NCBI GenBank assembly: GCA_949825045.1
Contig: OX463821.1
Location: 35,422,486-35,486,485, forward strand
DNA from: Argyresthia goedartella
Taxonomy: Eukaryota; Arthropoda; Insecta; Lepidoptera; Argyresthiidae
Reading direction: 5' to 3'
Length of the DNA stretch: 64,000 bases
Each line of letters opens with the position of its first letter. Within the stretch, counting starts at the first letter, position 1. Of this stretch, positions 10,993-22,623 are shown piece after piece. The notes under the pieces are model-generated. The model was not told the DNA's origin. It saw only the letters and a program-made list of their open reading frames with translations, and did not search any database. A program made the translations under genes and the position numbers.

Positions 10993-11045
10993 CCAAGCCC
11001 TTGATAGCCAATTTCCAAGCCCTTGGTCGCCAATTTACAAGCCTT
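10993..11045. repeat. Tandem 22-bp repeat, 2.4 copies
   Basis: CCAAGCCCTTGATAGCCAAT recurs in similar form at 10993 and 11015, with a partial third unit near 11037. Confidence 0.7.
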
Positions 11046-11239
11046 GGGGCTGAAGGCCCAGCTCTCGCATAACCTACGAACTACGAGGCCCTTGGACCAA
11101 GTCACCGGAGTCGAAACGAAGACGACGGAAGGCCTGCTCCTCATTGACGACTGAAAGCTGGAATTTTGGAGACGCCGCAGGAGACCTAAACCACTCGCCG
11201 AGTCACTTCTGGGTGTAATACGTTCAACGTTCAAACACC

Positions 11240-12560
11240 AATGCCAATTACCTACGACCCTGATCTATCCTTCTCCAAATAAAATTATCCGGTGATTTAT
11301 CTGACTCTTTTATTTAGACAGATCCTTAGTCAGATCCTACAAGCAATTGACATTAGGTAATATGAGTTTTATACATATAGTTTTTGTCACATTATGTTAG
11401 CAGATCACTATATAATCACTAGATTGTTAGCAGTAAACTAATCTGGGGACACGGCAGTGCCCCCACCAAGTCGAGCAAGCGAAGGGCAAGGGCATTACCT
11501 ACCTTTTCTCGAAGCACTTCGTCGATTTTTTTAACCCCTTTCACAACTTTAGTTTGTACTATACCAGTTGAACAAAATTCTCGGGATAGAATTTCAGTAG
11601 TAGGTTTAATAAACATAGAAAATTTCAATAGCATAGCTCTTACACTTTAGTTTTTATTGATATCTAAAATACCCCGATTTCGAAACTGATCACTCACTGA
11701 TGATCATCAAAATTGTTAGGGTACTTGCTCAAGTCCTGGAAAGCTGAAATTTTGTATAAAAGCTAGTGCAAAAAATCCTCTTTAACTAGGGGAATGGAAG
11801 TTTGTATAAGACCTCCGCATATTTTAATGCTAGAAGTCTGACAACTTATAAAGAAACTTCTTGTTATAAATGATAAAATATATATTTCAGGATTTTAAGT
11901 AAATCATCCCCCTTTAAATAAGGGGATGGAAGTTTGGATATGTTTTCCCATACAAACAGAATTTCATAAGTATTGTAATAATAGTAAAATATTCAATTTT
12001 GTGAATAACTGAAATAATTATTTCCGATATTTGTCTTTGTAAAAGATCATGAAAGTTTCTTGTACACTGTATGAATTTATGGATGTCGAATGTCGTTGCT
12101 CGTCCCTATGCATGCCGGCGGCAAGCCTAACCTAAAATTCGGCCAGGCATATTCAGCCAGAAGAGCATGCAATACGGGGAAAATACATTATTACATACAT
12201 CCATAAATTGGATGGTCGAGTGTTAGGTTTATATAATTAATTCAGGATTATCATTTATTTAGTTGCTTGATTGACATAAATCGAAACGGAACGTCGTCGT
12301 TCGGTTTATTCAAAACGAGCGGCAACGAATACTATAAAAGGATGAACGAACTGACGGACGGACACATATGCCGGGGGGGGGGGGGGGGGGTTAATCGATA
12401 CTTAGTATTGTCCTAACTTGCTCATTACGATTGAGCGCCGAAATGGATAAACAAAGGAAAGGGAGTTTGTGCATGTTTGTCTTATTCATGTCGGGGCGTG
12501 CTGTATTTAAAGTATATTTAAGCTTGTCACAGTTCTTTTATTTCATTAGAGGTTTCGCGC
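11240..12560. other. No gene recognised
   Basis: AT-rich sequence with no convincing ORF. It holds a related pair of short segments ('ggggaatggaagtttg' near 11800 and 'ggggatggaagtttgg' near 11920) and a run of 18 G at 12373-12390. Nothing else could be assigned. Confidence 0.4.
12373..12390 (+). repeat. Poly-G run (18 G)
   Basis: Eighteen consecutive G after 'atgcc'. Potential G-quadruplex; run length in an assembly is unreliable. Confidence 0.9.
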
Positions 12561-12689
12561 ACAATCTTTTAACAAGTATATAAGTTGAACACTTTACTTA
12601 CATATTTGCAAAAACAACCATGTCAGAAGCAAAAAAAAAGAGACGGCAATACAGTGCCGAATATATTAAATATATGTGATATGCACATT

Positions 12690-12962
12690 CTCTGGTACCT
12701 TTTTAATATCTTGAGAAATCCACGCTACCCCACCTATCTTCGTGAACGTTTTGAGTTCATTTTCTCCAAGGACAGGAATCGCAGATCTCACACGGTGTCT
12801 CTTCTTTCAACTCCTCAGCACAACACTGTTGCTTACGAACACTCGTTCAAGTTAAGGACAATCCGACTGTGGAACGCACTTCCCTGCGCTATTAGGGATA
12901 GTCCATCCATTTTTATTTTCAAGAAAAGATTGAAACTGCATCTCCTTTTTCTTGCGTATTAA
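12690..12962 (+). pseudogene. LINE ORF2 C-terminal fragment
   Basis: Reads as the last ~85 residues of a non-LTR RT protein: YLRERFEFIFSKDRNRRSH, then FKLRTIRLWNALP and the terminal FKKRLKLHLLF before a stop. Strongly 5'-truncated. It lies just upstream of an RTE tail on the same strand, but the two belong to different LINE types. Confidence 0.65.
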
Positions 12963-12989
12963 GTTTAAGGATGTAAGTATTATGTATAT

Positions 12990-13146
12990 TATAAGACTTC
13001 CGATCCAGGAAGAGATGGAGTGATGAGTTGGGTCTATGGGACAAGGAGTGGAGGGAGACTGCTCAGGATCGGATAGAGTGGAAGAGGGGGAGAGTGGCCT
13101 TTGCCCAGCAGTGGGACATGGTGGGCTCGTAATAATAATAATAATA
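12990..13146 (+). mobile_element. RTE-type LINE 3' end with (AAT)n tail
   Basis: The segment ends 'tttgcccagcagtgggacat' followed within 15 bases by an (AAT)n tail at 13130-13146, a combination typical of RTE-clade 3' ends in Lepidoptera. Upstream codons resemble the C-terminal W-R-R / Q-Q-W part but are degenerate. Confidence 0.7.
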
Positions 13147-13304
13147 CATTGATATATGTATGTACTATAATGTATTATATGATTTTTATTATATTTTTAT
13201 TATACTTTTATTGATTACTAGGTAGTTATTTAATTTATTGAGCACTAGACAGCTCTTACTAGCAATAGACTTTCCTGTCCTGCCTAGGTTTGCTGGAAAA
13301 GTGC

Positions 13305-13366
13305 CGCAAAGGCTAGCTTAACCTTTAAAAAGAGATTTCTTTTTAAAGGTTAAGCTAGCCTTTGCG
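13305..13366. repeat. 29-bp perfect hairpin, 4-nt loop
   Basis: Arms 13305-13333 and 13338-13366 are exact reverse complements by base-by-base reading, with loop GATT. It lies about 70 bp upstream of the hAT transposase start at 13433. Confidence 0.92.
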
Positions 13367-13432
13367 CGTAAGTGTTTATTTGTTTGTACTCATTATTTAC
13401 CGTGCAATAAAGTATATTGATGATATTGAAAT

Positions 13433-15075
13433 ATGGATTCATTATCTTACAAATCCATCGATACCTTTGTGCCCTCTATGTTAAAAAAAAATTCAAACGA
13501 AGCGATTAAGCCTTTAAGACTTCAAGAACATCTGAATAAAATACATCCAGGCAAAACGCTGCTATGTAAGACGATGACGGACTTCGAGCTTCATATAATA
13601 TCTCTTTGTTAATTGCTCAAACAGATAAACCACACACCATCGGAGAAACGTTAATTTTGCCAGCAATAAAATAAGTTACAACTACTGTGCTCAATAAACC
13701 AGCGCCGAAAGGATATTATTCGAAAAATTCCTTTGAGCAATAGTTCTGTGCAAAGACGAATTGATGAAATGGCTGAAGATATTGAAGAATCATGATGCAA
13801 TCATCTGAAGACTAGTAAATTTTCAATTTAGTTGGATGATTTAGTGCCAACTAATAAGGCATTATTGCTTTCTTACGTGAGGTTTATTAAAGATGAAAAA
13901 ATATGTCAAGAACTATTGTTTGCTAGAAATTTACAGATAGACACAAAAGGAAAAAAACATATTTAATACACTGGAAAAAGTTTGTAATGAGAAAGGAATT
14001 CCCTTGAAGAATATTATATCAGCTGCTACAGATGACGCTCCAGCTATGACAGGATGTCAAAAAGGCTTCATAGCTTATTTAAAATACAAAATTCCAGATG
14101 TGCTCGCTATACATTACGTCATTTATCGACAACATTTGGTTGCTACAAATTTAAGTGAACGACTGTCAATCACTGTAACATATGAATCTCCAACTTCAAG
14201 AAAATGACTTGAACTTAATAAAAACAAAAAATATCGTTGCTGCTTTCGTATCCAAGCTGGCTACACAAAAGGAATATCGGCAGACGTGAGTTCCACAATT
14301 TTCCCAATTTATCAGCATCCTGCAACATTGACGACTTGACTGTCAACATTTGGAAAATCTCCACAATGATTTCTATGAAAGATTCCAGAACATTTTGAAA
14401 TTGAAAATTCCACACTGGGTGTAGGATCCTTTTTCAAATGGCAACATAACGAAATCACCCCTGGTGGAAGTAGAACTTATAGAACTGGCAACGAACGAGG
14501 AAATAAAAATAAAATTCAAAAATGGATACCAAGAGTTTTGGCGACAAAAGCCAATCGCGCAATTGTACCCTCAATTGTGGTCGATTATTCAACGATTTTG
14601 ATTGCATTCCCATCATCATATTTGTGTGAACGTGGATTTAGCGCTGTGGCAATGTTACTTACTAAACAGAGAATTCGTTTGCATGTTACCAAATGCGGCG
14701 ACTTACAACTGCTCTTGAGTAAAACTAACCTGATATCAACAAACTTGTTAAAAGTCATCAGATTAATCCTTCTCATTAGATTAGTTTTAAAATTAAAGTT
14801 GGTTACTTACCTATCTATTTTGTTTCTGTTAATTTGAATAAAACATATTTTTAATATAATAAAGTTGCGTTTTAATTGCTCTCACTGGTAAAAATTTCTC
14901 GTTTAGAATGTCAGTTTAAACTCCAGACCAGCCTGATATAGCATAGTATAATTAAATTAATTAAAATATGTATGTAATGAATGTCATTATGGTTTTTAAG
15001 CTTTAGGAAAGGGGCCGCTGAAAAAGAATTGATTTTCAAAATGGGCGGTAGACGAAATAAGTTTGAAAATCCCTG
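13433..15075 (+). pseudogene. hAT transposase relic (ZBED5-like)
   Basis: From ATG 13433 the frame gives the end of a BED-type zinc finger (LRLQEHLNKIHPGK), then breaks. 14004-14207 gives NIISAATDDAPAMTGCQKG, the hAT catalytic-region motif, and 14538-14780 gives SYLCERGFSAVAMLLTKQR, the C-terminal dimerisation motif. Many stops and frame changes lie between. The right end is probably 15075: the minus strand starts CAGGGATTTTCAAACTTATT there, like terminal repeats of this hAT group. I did not find the matching left end. Confidence 0.8.
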
Positions 15076-15159
15076 GGTTAGATGGACAAAGAGTATGGAT
15101 TTCTGATTTTCCAGCGAAGCACAAGCACACGTTTGTAAAAAAAGAACTATTTTTGAAAA

Positions 15160-15540
15160 AAAAAAAAACGAAAAGTAGGCCGTGTTGCAGTGTAAGAGCT
15201 TCTTGCGCCGCTCATTCTCCTCTGCCGTAGCACTTTCCGAAGCGGTAGTGGTTTTGTTAGTGAGACCTGCTGGTAGGAGGCTAGCGAACCGATAAGCTAC
15301 CGAAACAACGATAATAAGATACACAAAATGAATACCACTTGAAATAAAGAACATAAAATCCTGCGCTGATGTCGTTGTAGGCTCGAAGGACCAAAAAGAT
15401 GTATGGACCACACTTAATTTAGTTAGCTCGTACAACCGAAGTAGTTGAGGAATAGTTGTGGTAGTTAAAGATGAACACCAAGTAGAGACGATTAGTTTAT
15501 TGTTTATTGTACTGTTAATCGTTAACTAAATAATACCATG
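15160..15540 (-). other. Unrecognised open stretch with one membrane-like segment
   Basis: A minus-strand frame stays open for about 125 codons from near 15540 to 15160. It contains one strongly hydrophobic segment (FVYLIIVVSVAYRF) followed by a polar T/S/E-rich part ending ENERRKKLLHCN. No initiating ATG suits it. It could be a host exon or chance; no family was recognised. Confidence 0.25.
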
Positions 15541-16070
15541 CACAATGAGGTAGTTTATTTTATACTGAATATGTAACGCATAAAAATAGAATATGTAGTA
15601 TATTATTATGGTCTCTTAACAAAATATGATTACACCATTTTTATTCAATCTTAGAAGTATCTTTGTTTCATAAATGCTTCTCAAAGTTTAAACTTTTATC
15701 TAAACTTTCAACTTTATTCGTGAATAATTAAGAACACTGGGGAATTCCCCCATCCCTCGCAAACAGAAATAGCCATTTCTGAGCAACCTAATAAATTAAT
15801 TGACATAATGTTATATAATGTCATTATTTCGGTGATGGAAAACAAATCCTTCAATCTCCAGCGAGCGGCGATGGGATAGCACCCTGTTACGCAAATGGAG
15901 TCTTGAAATATGAGTCTAAATGTGGGCACAATTGTTTCTCTGTCACCCCGTATGGAAAAGCGGAACAGCTTTGTATGTATGTATGACATTATGTGGGAAG
16001 TAGAACAAGGACCCTCGGTTCAACAACATTAACTTACTATTATTCGTGTTTGATTTTGTGGTTCATGATA
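15541..16070. other. No gene recognised
   Basis: AT-rich sequence without convincing frames, repeats or RNA genes. Confidence 0.4.
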
Positions 16071-16071
16071 T

Positions 16072-16294
16072 CAACATCATCATCATCAACATTTACATAC
16101 AGGCACATACATTGCTTCTGGCCCCACACTAGGATACCCTGTGCCGTGGTAACCAGAAACAGCGACGTCACACACATATAAACATCCAAGACCTGGGGAT
16201 TGTTTTTTTTTTTTTCTTTACCCCCAGCCGGGGATCGAACCCGGGACCTCTCGCATGGTAGGCAAAGCCACAACCGCTGCGCCACAGAGGCCGT
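16072..16294 (-). mobile_element. tRNA-derived SINE (copy 1)
   Basis: On the minus strand the head carries a pol III A box-like TGGCGCAGCGG and a B box GGTTCGATCCC (16225-16290), then an A-rich linker, a body shared with 39831-40016, and a (GAT)n tail near 16075-16090. It appears full length. Confidence 0.85.
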
Positions 16295-16488
16295 CTACTA
16301 TGCATACTAATCAAGTTTTTTTTTACTTTGTTATGTGTTACTGTCTGTGTGCATGAATATAGGGATACGATAGTGTATGCTCGGGGTATGCGATAAGATA
16401 AAAGCTAATATGCAAAAGGAAGTAAATGATATTATGGAATATCCATAATATTGTAACATGTTTTCACAGTAGGTTGAGTCCTTATATA

Positions 16489-17233
16489 TGTTACGGCTAA
16501 AGCTAGGTGTGAAACTAAACTTAAGTTTAGCCGGCTAGTCTTAAGATTAATTTCGAGCCTCGGCTAATGTTTATTGCGATAAATGATTCAACATTAGTCG
16601 GCTAAACAGTAGTTTAGCCTCGACGCTGTTGAGACTAAAGATGGGTGAGAAAATATGGTTGACATTAGCCGACTAAACTTAAGTTTATTTTTCAGTATAC
16701 CTAGGCTAATGTTGAAAATTACCGTCTTAATCTGGAACAAGTGATGATAATGAATCGGTAGCCGTAAACACTGCGGTAGCTTAGGTGAAGGATAAAAGGG
16801 GTGAGCAAAGCGAAGCCCCTTTTTCCTTCGTGTTAGGTTGAACATATAAGAACAACAAAAATACTTATACTCGTCTTATTATAGTTTTTGTTGTCCTCAC
16901 ATGTTTAACCTAACACGATGGATAAAGGAGGCCTCGCTTTGCTCACCCCCTTTACCCTTCACCTAAGCAACCGCAGTGTTTTGCCCTGATATAAGAAATA
17001 AAATTACCCCGCCCCGCTCCCCGCAGTCGCATTAATACTTCGTTTTCAATATTAGCTAACTAATGTCCAACTTTAACCGAAACGCATCGGCTAATGTGCA
17101 GTCTAGCCGATTAAAGATGACTTCCGGTATCACAAACGAGCATGACTTCGGACATTAGCCGAGGCTCGAAATTAATCTTAAGACTAGCCGGCTAAACTAA
17201 AGTTTAGTTCCACACCTAGCTTTAGCCGTAACA
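16489..17233. mobile_element. Fold-back MITE, TA target site (copy 1)
   Basis: Starts TGTTACGGCTAAAGC and ends with its reverse complement; inverted termini stay similar for about 80 bp. TA lies on both sides (16487-16488, 17234-17235), as in Tc1/mariner targets. Smaller palindromes lie inside (TAAACTTAAGTTTA). It has no coding capacity. A second copy begins at 29396. Confidence 0.87.
16755..16990. repeat. Large internal palindrome in MITE copy 1
   Basis: The left part (from about 16768: ACTGCGGTAGCTTAGGTGAA) is repeated in inverted form ending near 16976, with the centre near 16870. MITE copy 2 keeps only the right-hand half (29640-29690), so the palindrome was either gained here or half-lost there. 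Confidence 0.75.
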
Positions 17234-17239
17234 TATACA

Positions 17240-17840
17240 TTACCCACTTTTGAAAAAAAAAAACTGTCTCCATAGATACAGTATTTTTCTAGTTAAAGTC
17301 GTGACATGACAGCGACTCTATCACTGACGTAATAAGGTTAAATTTAGTTTGGTCCAGTGCATCTATTATCTTGACCCGACTTTAGGGAGACAGGGAACCA
17401 ATTTGCATTGCGTACTAACCTTTTCGTGTTTTTTTTTTATTATTATTTGAAATTACATAATGTGTTTCCCATCTGTGCGTCCGTAAAATAACTTGTCAAA
17501 GTGCGAAAAACATAATGTTTGAAATACCCTTTCCAATTTCCTTTAAGAGTCGTCCTCTAAACACACATGGGTACCTCATAAACAAATTTTCTTCCCCGTA
17601 ACGCGACGGGTTCCGCACGTAACGGCTGTAAGCGTGACATAAAAATATATGTTATGAGTTCCCCCGGAACCCTAACTGGGTCCCTGACGAAAAGTGTTTC
17701 AATTATATGTCGTGTTTACGCAGGCATATTTTGTTGTTGAGCCCAAAATAAAGTAAGAATAGCAGGCCTGTGTCTTGAACTTAGACAGAGTACGTAATTG
17801 ATTTAGCAGTGTATCAATGAGCCTACGGATATGTGAGTTA
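17240..17840. other. No gene recognised
   Basis: No ORF or repeat structure assigned in this stretch. Confidence 0.4.
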
Positions 17841-17849
17841 TATTCCTTT

Positions 17850-18260
17850 TAGTAACTTTCATAGTGTCATATCCTATGGTATCTTGTTTTGGTGGAAGGC
17901 AGCGGATATTCAAACTATTTTTATTTTACAGAAAAGAGCTATTCGAGCAATTTATAATTTAAAACGCACAGACTCCTTAAGAGAGCTATTTAAAGAAATT
18001 TACATACTAACTGTAGCTAGTCAATTTATTTCCGAAAATATAATGTATGTACGCAAGAACCTTACAACATTTTCCAAACTTAGCGATAGCGGTAAAATTT
18101 AACCCAAGAAATAATCACAGACTAGTACCTCCCCGGTTTAGACTCGCGTAGGTTAGCAATTCTTTCAAGGGTCAGTGCATTCTCTACTACAATAAGATAC
18201 CTCTGGTTATTTTGAAATTGACTTTCGAGCGATTTAAAAAGCTTGTTATAGCGACTACAT
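17850..18260 (+). pseudogene. LINE ORF2 C-terminal fragment
   Basis: Reads ISYGILFWWKA, LQKRAIRAIYNLKR, then after a stop at about 18100 the terminal pattern YYNKIPLVILKLTFERFKKL. This is the usual end of Jockey/CR1-group RT proteins. Both truncation and a stop mark it as dead. Confidence 0.7.
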
Positions 18261-18464
18261 GTGCTTTCATGCTGAGTGCGGAGTTGGCGCTGTGTGCCGA
18301 CCCCGCATATGTGCTGACCACCTCCGTAAGATTTGTATTTGTGATTTCTCAGTCGGCATGCAGCTAGATTTTTAAAAATATTCGGCACAGCACTTGAATT
18401 ATGTATAATTACGTGGGTAGTTTTGGTCTTTTATTCGAGTGATTTGTTTTGTTTGAAATCAATA

Positions 18465-18950
18465 ATGGATAGCGAAGAAGGGCCGTCGCGACCTAAAAGA
18501 AGGAGAATAGCGCCAAATTATGTACTAAATGACAGTGATATAGATTGGAAACAGTGATAGTGAAGATGAGCACCACACAGAAGGAAGAAGAATTGACGCT
18601 TAGTCGTATTTTTGCTGTAAAATTACCAACTACACAACCAAGTGTCAACCCGAACTTCTACAGGTTCACAAGAAGTGAGCGAACCTTCTTCTTTAGGATC
18701 TATGTCTTCATGGAGCACTACGTGTGATTACAACCTTTGATTTCACCAAGCAGAAAGAGTTCATTTAAAATCTTGGGCCAAATCTAATTTATTATTATGA
18801 CTTCTTCTTTGACGAAGACTTTCTCACCATGATTTGCCAAAATACCAATATTCAAGCCGAAAAACTAAGTTCTAGAGAATCACCTGTGTATCATTTTCTT
18901 ATTTTAAAGTACCTAATGATAGTGACCCGTCTCCCACAATTTAACATGGG
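18465..18950 (+). pseudogene. piggyBac-like transposase N-terminal relic
   Basis: Begins MDSEEGPSRPKRRRIAPNY, an acidic/basic start common in piggyBac proteins. After a frame break it gives YYYDFFFDEDFLTMICQNTN, the region preceding the piggyBac catalytic core. It is cut near 18960, where another repeat starts. No catalytic Asp remains. Confidence 0.6.
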
Positions 18951-18961
18951 TATTGGATAGC

Positions 18962-19250
18962 CTTTAGAAAGACGGCCGTTTCAGATGTTTTTGCTGATTT
19001 TTTATATGCTTTATTAGTGGATTTATTGATTTCAAAATACCCGTACCGTCGGAATTAATTAATTTTCGAGTTAGTCATTTCGAGTATAATATTCGAGCAT
19101 TTGGGAACGTGGGGATGTGGGAGTATTAGGAGAGGGAAACGACGAAAGTTAGCGTTAGATATCGTTTAACGTTCATTGACCTCGTGGTCATTGACCTTGA
19201 CCTTGAATTTGACCTTTCGTGTATCTTTCGTAGAAAATTTAAGTTTTGCA
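18962..19250 (+). repeat. ~290-bp repeat R, left copy
   Basis: Starts CTTTAGAAAGACGGCCGTTT. The same sequence occurs in opposite orientation at 24982-24170, split there by a solo LTR. The outer ends face away from each other, as terminal inverted repeats of a 6-kb unit would, but no target duplication is clear. Confidence 0.75.
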
Positions 19251-19310
19251 TTTTTTTACGTTCGATGTCGTTCAACGTTCATTGACCTTGACCTTGACCT
19301 GTCGTGCTTA
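19168..19310. promoter_or_regulatory. Cluster of TGACCTTGA-type motifs
   Basis: Two tandem versions of 'aacgttcattgacc' (from 19168 and 19270) each carry several TGACCTTGA/TGACCTTGACC motifs. The reverse complement TCAAGGTCA is the extended half-site of FTZ-F1/ERR-type nuclear receptors. Another lies near 19655-19670. It sits in repeat R, so function is only a guess. Confidence 0.3.
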
Positions 19311-19344
19311 TTTGGAAGAAAAATATCAGTTTTTCCGTTCCGGA

Positions 19345-19783
19345 ATATAAAATTCGAATCAGGGTACCCCTACTTCCTAGGCAGTCCTTCCTAGGCAGTC
19401 TTGCGGCTAGACTCTAGGGTGTTTTTTATAAGCCGGAGGCACGGAGGGGTGTAGGTGACCGCGCACTGCTGCACATCAAGTGCAATTTTGAAATAATAAT
19501 GCGATATAGGTCACTTTCGTAGCGTTAATTATGTAAACATCACCTCGAAAATGATGTTATAAAAAATTATTTTTCTCAAGAACGGTGCATTATCTTTTCA
19601 TGTGAGTGGTGTCAGAAGGATTTTTCTACGAAATATGCATGAAAGATTAAGGCGAAGGTCAATGACCTTGAGCTCAATAAATTCTGAACGACATCGTGAA
19701 AAATGGCAAAACTATATAATAAGTTTATAATAAGTTTATTTATTTCACTCTCACATAGTAAACTTAAATAACAAATGTTAGAT
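19345..19783. other. No gene recognised
   Basis: No ORF of note; one further TGACCTTGA motif near 19665. Confidence 0.4.
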
Positions 19784-22160
19784 AGATAGATAGATAGATA
19801 ATTCATTTATTCATTGTTCGGTACAAACACAAAAAAAATATTGGTTATTAACATATTACAAACCACACAAAATTAATTATGACAAAAAACATCAAAGTAA
19901 TTAAATAAAACAATGAAAATAATTATAATTAACACAGCAAAAATATGGAAATTAAGGATCACTATGTGGCACCGTGACTGTACCGCGACAATGAAATGGC
20001 CCTGACTCAGCAATGTCACAGACGAATCTGTGACGCTGATATTCTGCCAGAGCCAAAGCGGACGAGACAGCAATAGGCTTAAGTACACAAAATACACAAA
20101 TTATTACAGCAAATAAATAAAATTTAAAAATTAAATAAAATATTAAAATCTTCTAATATGGAATTGAATTAATTATTGCAATTGAATTTGAATTTAAATT
20201 GAATTAATAATGCATAGAATAGTATCGGAATTGTGTGATTTAAATTAGATGAAATTTCAGAATTGTATAATATGAATAGAAAAAGGATAATAAAATGTCA
20301 ATGATTATGTCGTATGGTAGTCAAAAAAAATAAAAAAGAATGAATTTTGTGAGGTAGGAGATTTCTTCAGGTTATAACCGAGGGCATTACAGTTATTTTA
20401 AAGTGCTGCCTCCTCAGCCTTCTGCTGCAGTATTAGAAACCTTCTAAAGGCACTTCTGAAACCAGCCTTACTATTTAGCAATCGAAGGGGTGGTGGGATG
20501 TTATTCCAGCACTTTGTGGCACGGTATTTAAAACTGCCACGGAAAGCTGCACTTTTGTGTCGAGGCATTGAGAGGAGAGGAGCGACTCTCTGGGACAGAC
20601 ACCAGGTGAGTTTATCATAAAGATAAAGCGGTGTTCGCGTCCGGACAACCTCAAAAAGCAACATTGAATAATAAAGATTTTGTCTAGCTTTCATTCGTAA
20701 AATGTTTGCCTTATTTAAAAAAGGAGTGACGCGCGTTCGAGGAGGAATCACGAAGCAGAACCTGGCACAGGCGTTTTGTACTCTTTGTATGAGTTTTTGC
20801 GTTTTCTCAAACAGACACGATCCATATACCGTAATACCGTAGTTTAGCTTGGAAAGCACTAAGGCTTCAATTAATAGTATTCGCAGGTCAACGCTGAGAA
20901 GATCCCGGATTCTATACAGAACTTTAAGTCTATAAAAGCAGTTTCTAACTACCTCAAGAACATGTCCCTCAAATCGTAGTTGATCATCCATAAGAAGACC
21001 AAGGTTTCGAGCCTCGCGGACCCGTGTGATAGCGATTCCATTAACTAGAACTTGTGGATCATGCATCGTTACATCCTTTATCTGAGTTTTTGAGCCCATT
21101 ATCATACACTTCGACTTATTTGGGTTGAGGACTAAAGTGTTATCAGAGGACCACTGCGATATGCGGTCCAGATCCTCATTTAAAGCTTCCACCCCTATAC
21201 AGGGATCATTGTCTACCGAGACATAAATTTGCAGATCATCAGCATACAAATGATAATTACTGTTAATTATGCATCTAGTGAAATCAGCACTGTATATTAT
21301 AAACAGTAGCGGTCCAAGTATGGATCCTTGTGGGACTCCTCTATCCAGGGTAGCCAGCCGCGACTGCAACTGAGATCCATCAGCTTTGTCCAGCACCACC
21401 CGTTGGCTCCGAGTGCAAAGGTATTAAACCAGTTTATGGTGGAAACGTCAAAGCCATAGAAAGCCAGCTTAGACAGTAAAAGAGGGATGTTTAGAGCATC
21501 GAAAGCCCTGGAAAAATCCAGGAGAGCCAGTACGGTGCCCCTGCCTTGATCCTGAGAAGACAAGATATTATCCACAACGTCCAACAGTGCTGATGTAGTA
21601 CTACGCCCCTTTCTAAACCCAGATTGACGCTGAGGTAGTACATGTCTATTCTCACAGTACTTATAGACCTGGTTGTATATTACTCGTTCCAGAACTTTCG
21701 ATAGGTACGGTAAGATACTTATCGCCCGAAGGTCACCAATATTAACCGGATTGTCTATTTTAGGGATGGGACGGACAAAAGCAGTCTTCCATTGAGCAGG
21801 GAAAGTGGAAGAGATTATGGACTTATTAACTATAGCAGTTATCACTTTAAGAGTACGAGGCAAGGTCAGCAAGATCATATCTTCAGTTATCCCATCTGCG
21901 CCTCTTGCATTTGAGCTCAAAGAAAGGATCGTTTTGGCTATATAGTTCTCATCCACTTGTTCCAATGAGAACTCAGCACTACTGAATCTATTGAATTCAA
22001 AATGTTTTAGAAGTGACAGGGAGACCGTACTAGCGCCAGGAACATTTAAAAAGTTAGCGTTAATTTCATCAGGGTCGCTAAAATGTTCAGGCAAATCATA
22101 TTTATTTTTAAAATTTGGTAGAATGGTGCCCTTAAGGTTTTTCCACAATTTTTTTGAATT
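19784..22160 (-). mobile_element. 5'-truncated LINE (LINE-2), same group as the intact LINE-5
   Basis: Minus-strand reading gives ORF2 from the end of the linker through RT to the stop, a ~600-bp 3' UTR, and a 3' end 'gaataaatg' followed by a (TATC)n tail at 19784-19800. The ORF2 segments match LINE-5 (30606-35178) motif for motif, and the 3' UTRs share a similar hairpin-rich block (19960-20060 versus 34990-35090). Confidence 0.85.
20398..22148 (-). pseudogene. LINE-2 ORF2 (RT), one frameshift
   Basis: 22148-21297 carries the linker and RT fingers (QSGFRKGRSTTSALLDVV, LLDFSRAFD). 21399-20398 carries [13 protein letters not shown], the catalytic YADDLQIY and the C-terminal domain ending [12 protein letters not shown]. 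The frame changes near 21400-21420, within the segment between motifs that LINE-5 reads without interruption, so a short deletion is likely. The endonuclease domain is missing by 5' truncation. Confidence 0.85.
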
Positions 22161-22462
22161 ATTATAAATATGCCTTATGTAATATGTTATCTTAACTAGT
22201 ATACAGTTAACCTATATATCATTTTCTGTATGAGGAACTGGTGTCCGTGCTAGGAGACCTGTATTACAGATCACCAGCTTCTCCAACTCTGAACAATGGT
22301 GGAAACTACAGTAGGTGAATAATTCAGCATGATAAGATAATGGAAGGTTGTTGGATTTTATGTTTGAGAAAGAGTAGGAATGTGTATGTGTGGATGAGCA
22401 AGTGAATGAGTTGTGTATGTGCGTGTGAATGTGAGGTGTATGTGTGTGTAGATGTGTGAGGG

Positions 22463-22465
<3 letters not shown>

Positions 22466-22519
<54 letters not shown>
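22466..22519 (+). repeat. (GT)n microsatellite, 54 bp
   Basis: Uninterrupted GT dinucleotides on the plus strand, with looser GT-rich sequence on the left. Confidence 0.95.
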
Positions 22520-22522
<3 letters not shown>

Positions 22523-22623
22523 GTTGATCAAGTAATGGTAAATATATGAGTAAGGGGGCAATTGTATATAACTAAGTAAATATTTATCTCTTTATCGAAG
22601 AAGAGTACTTGTTGATGTTAATG

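Noticed and set aside
22358..22561. A 67-aa Thr-His repeat protein
   Set aside because: Translation of a GT microsatellite.
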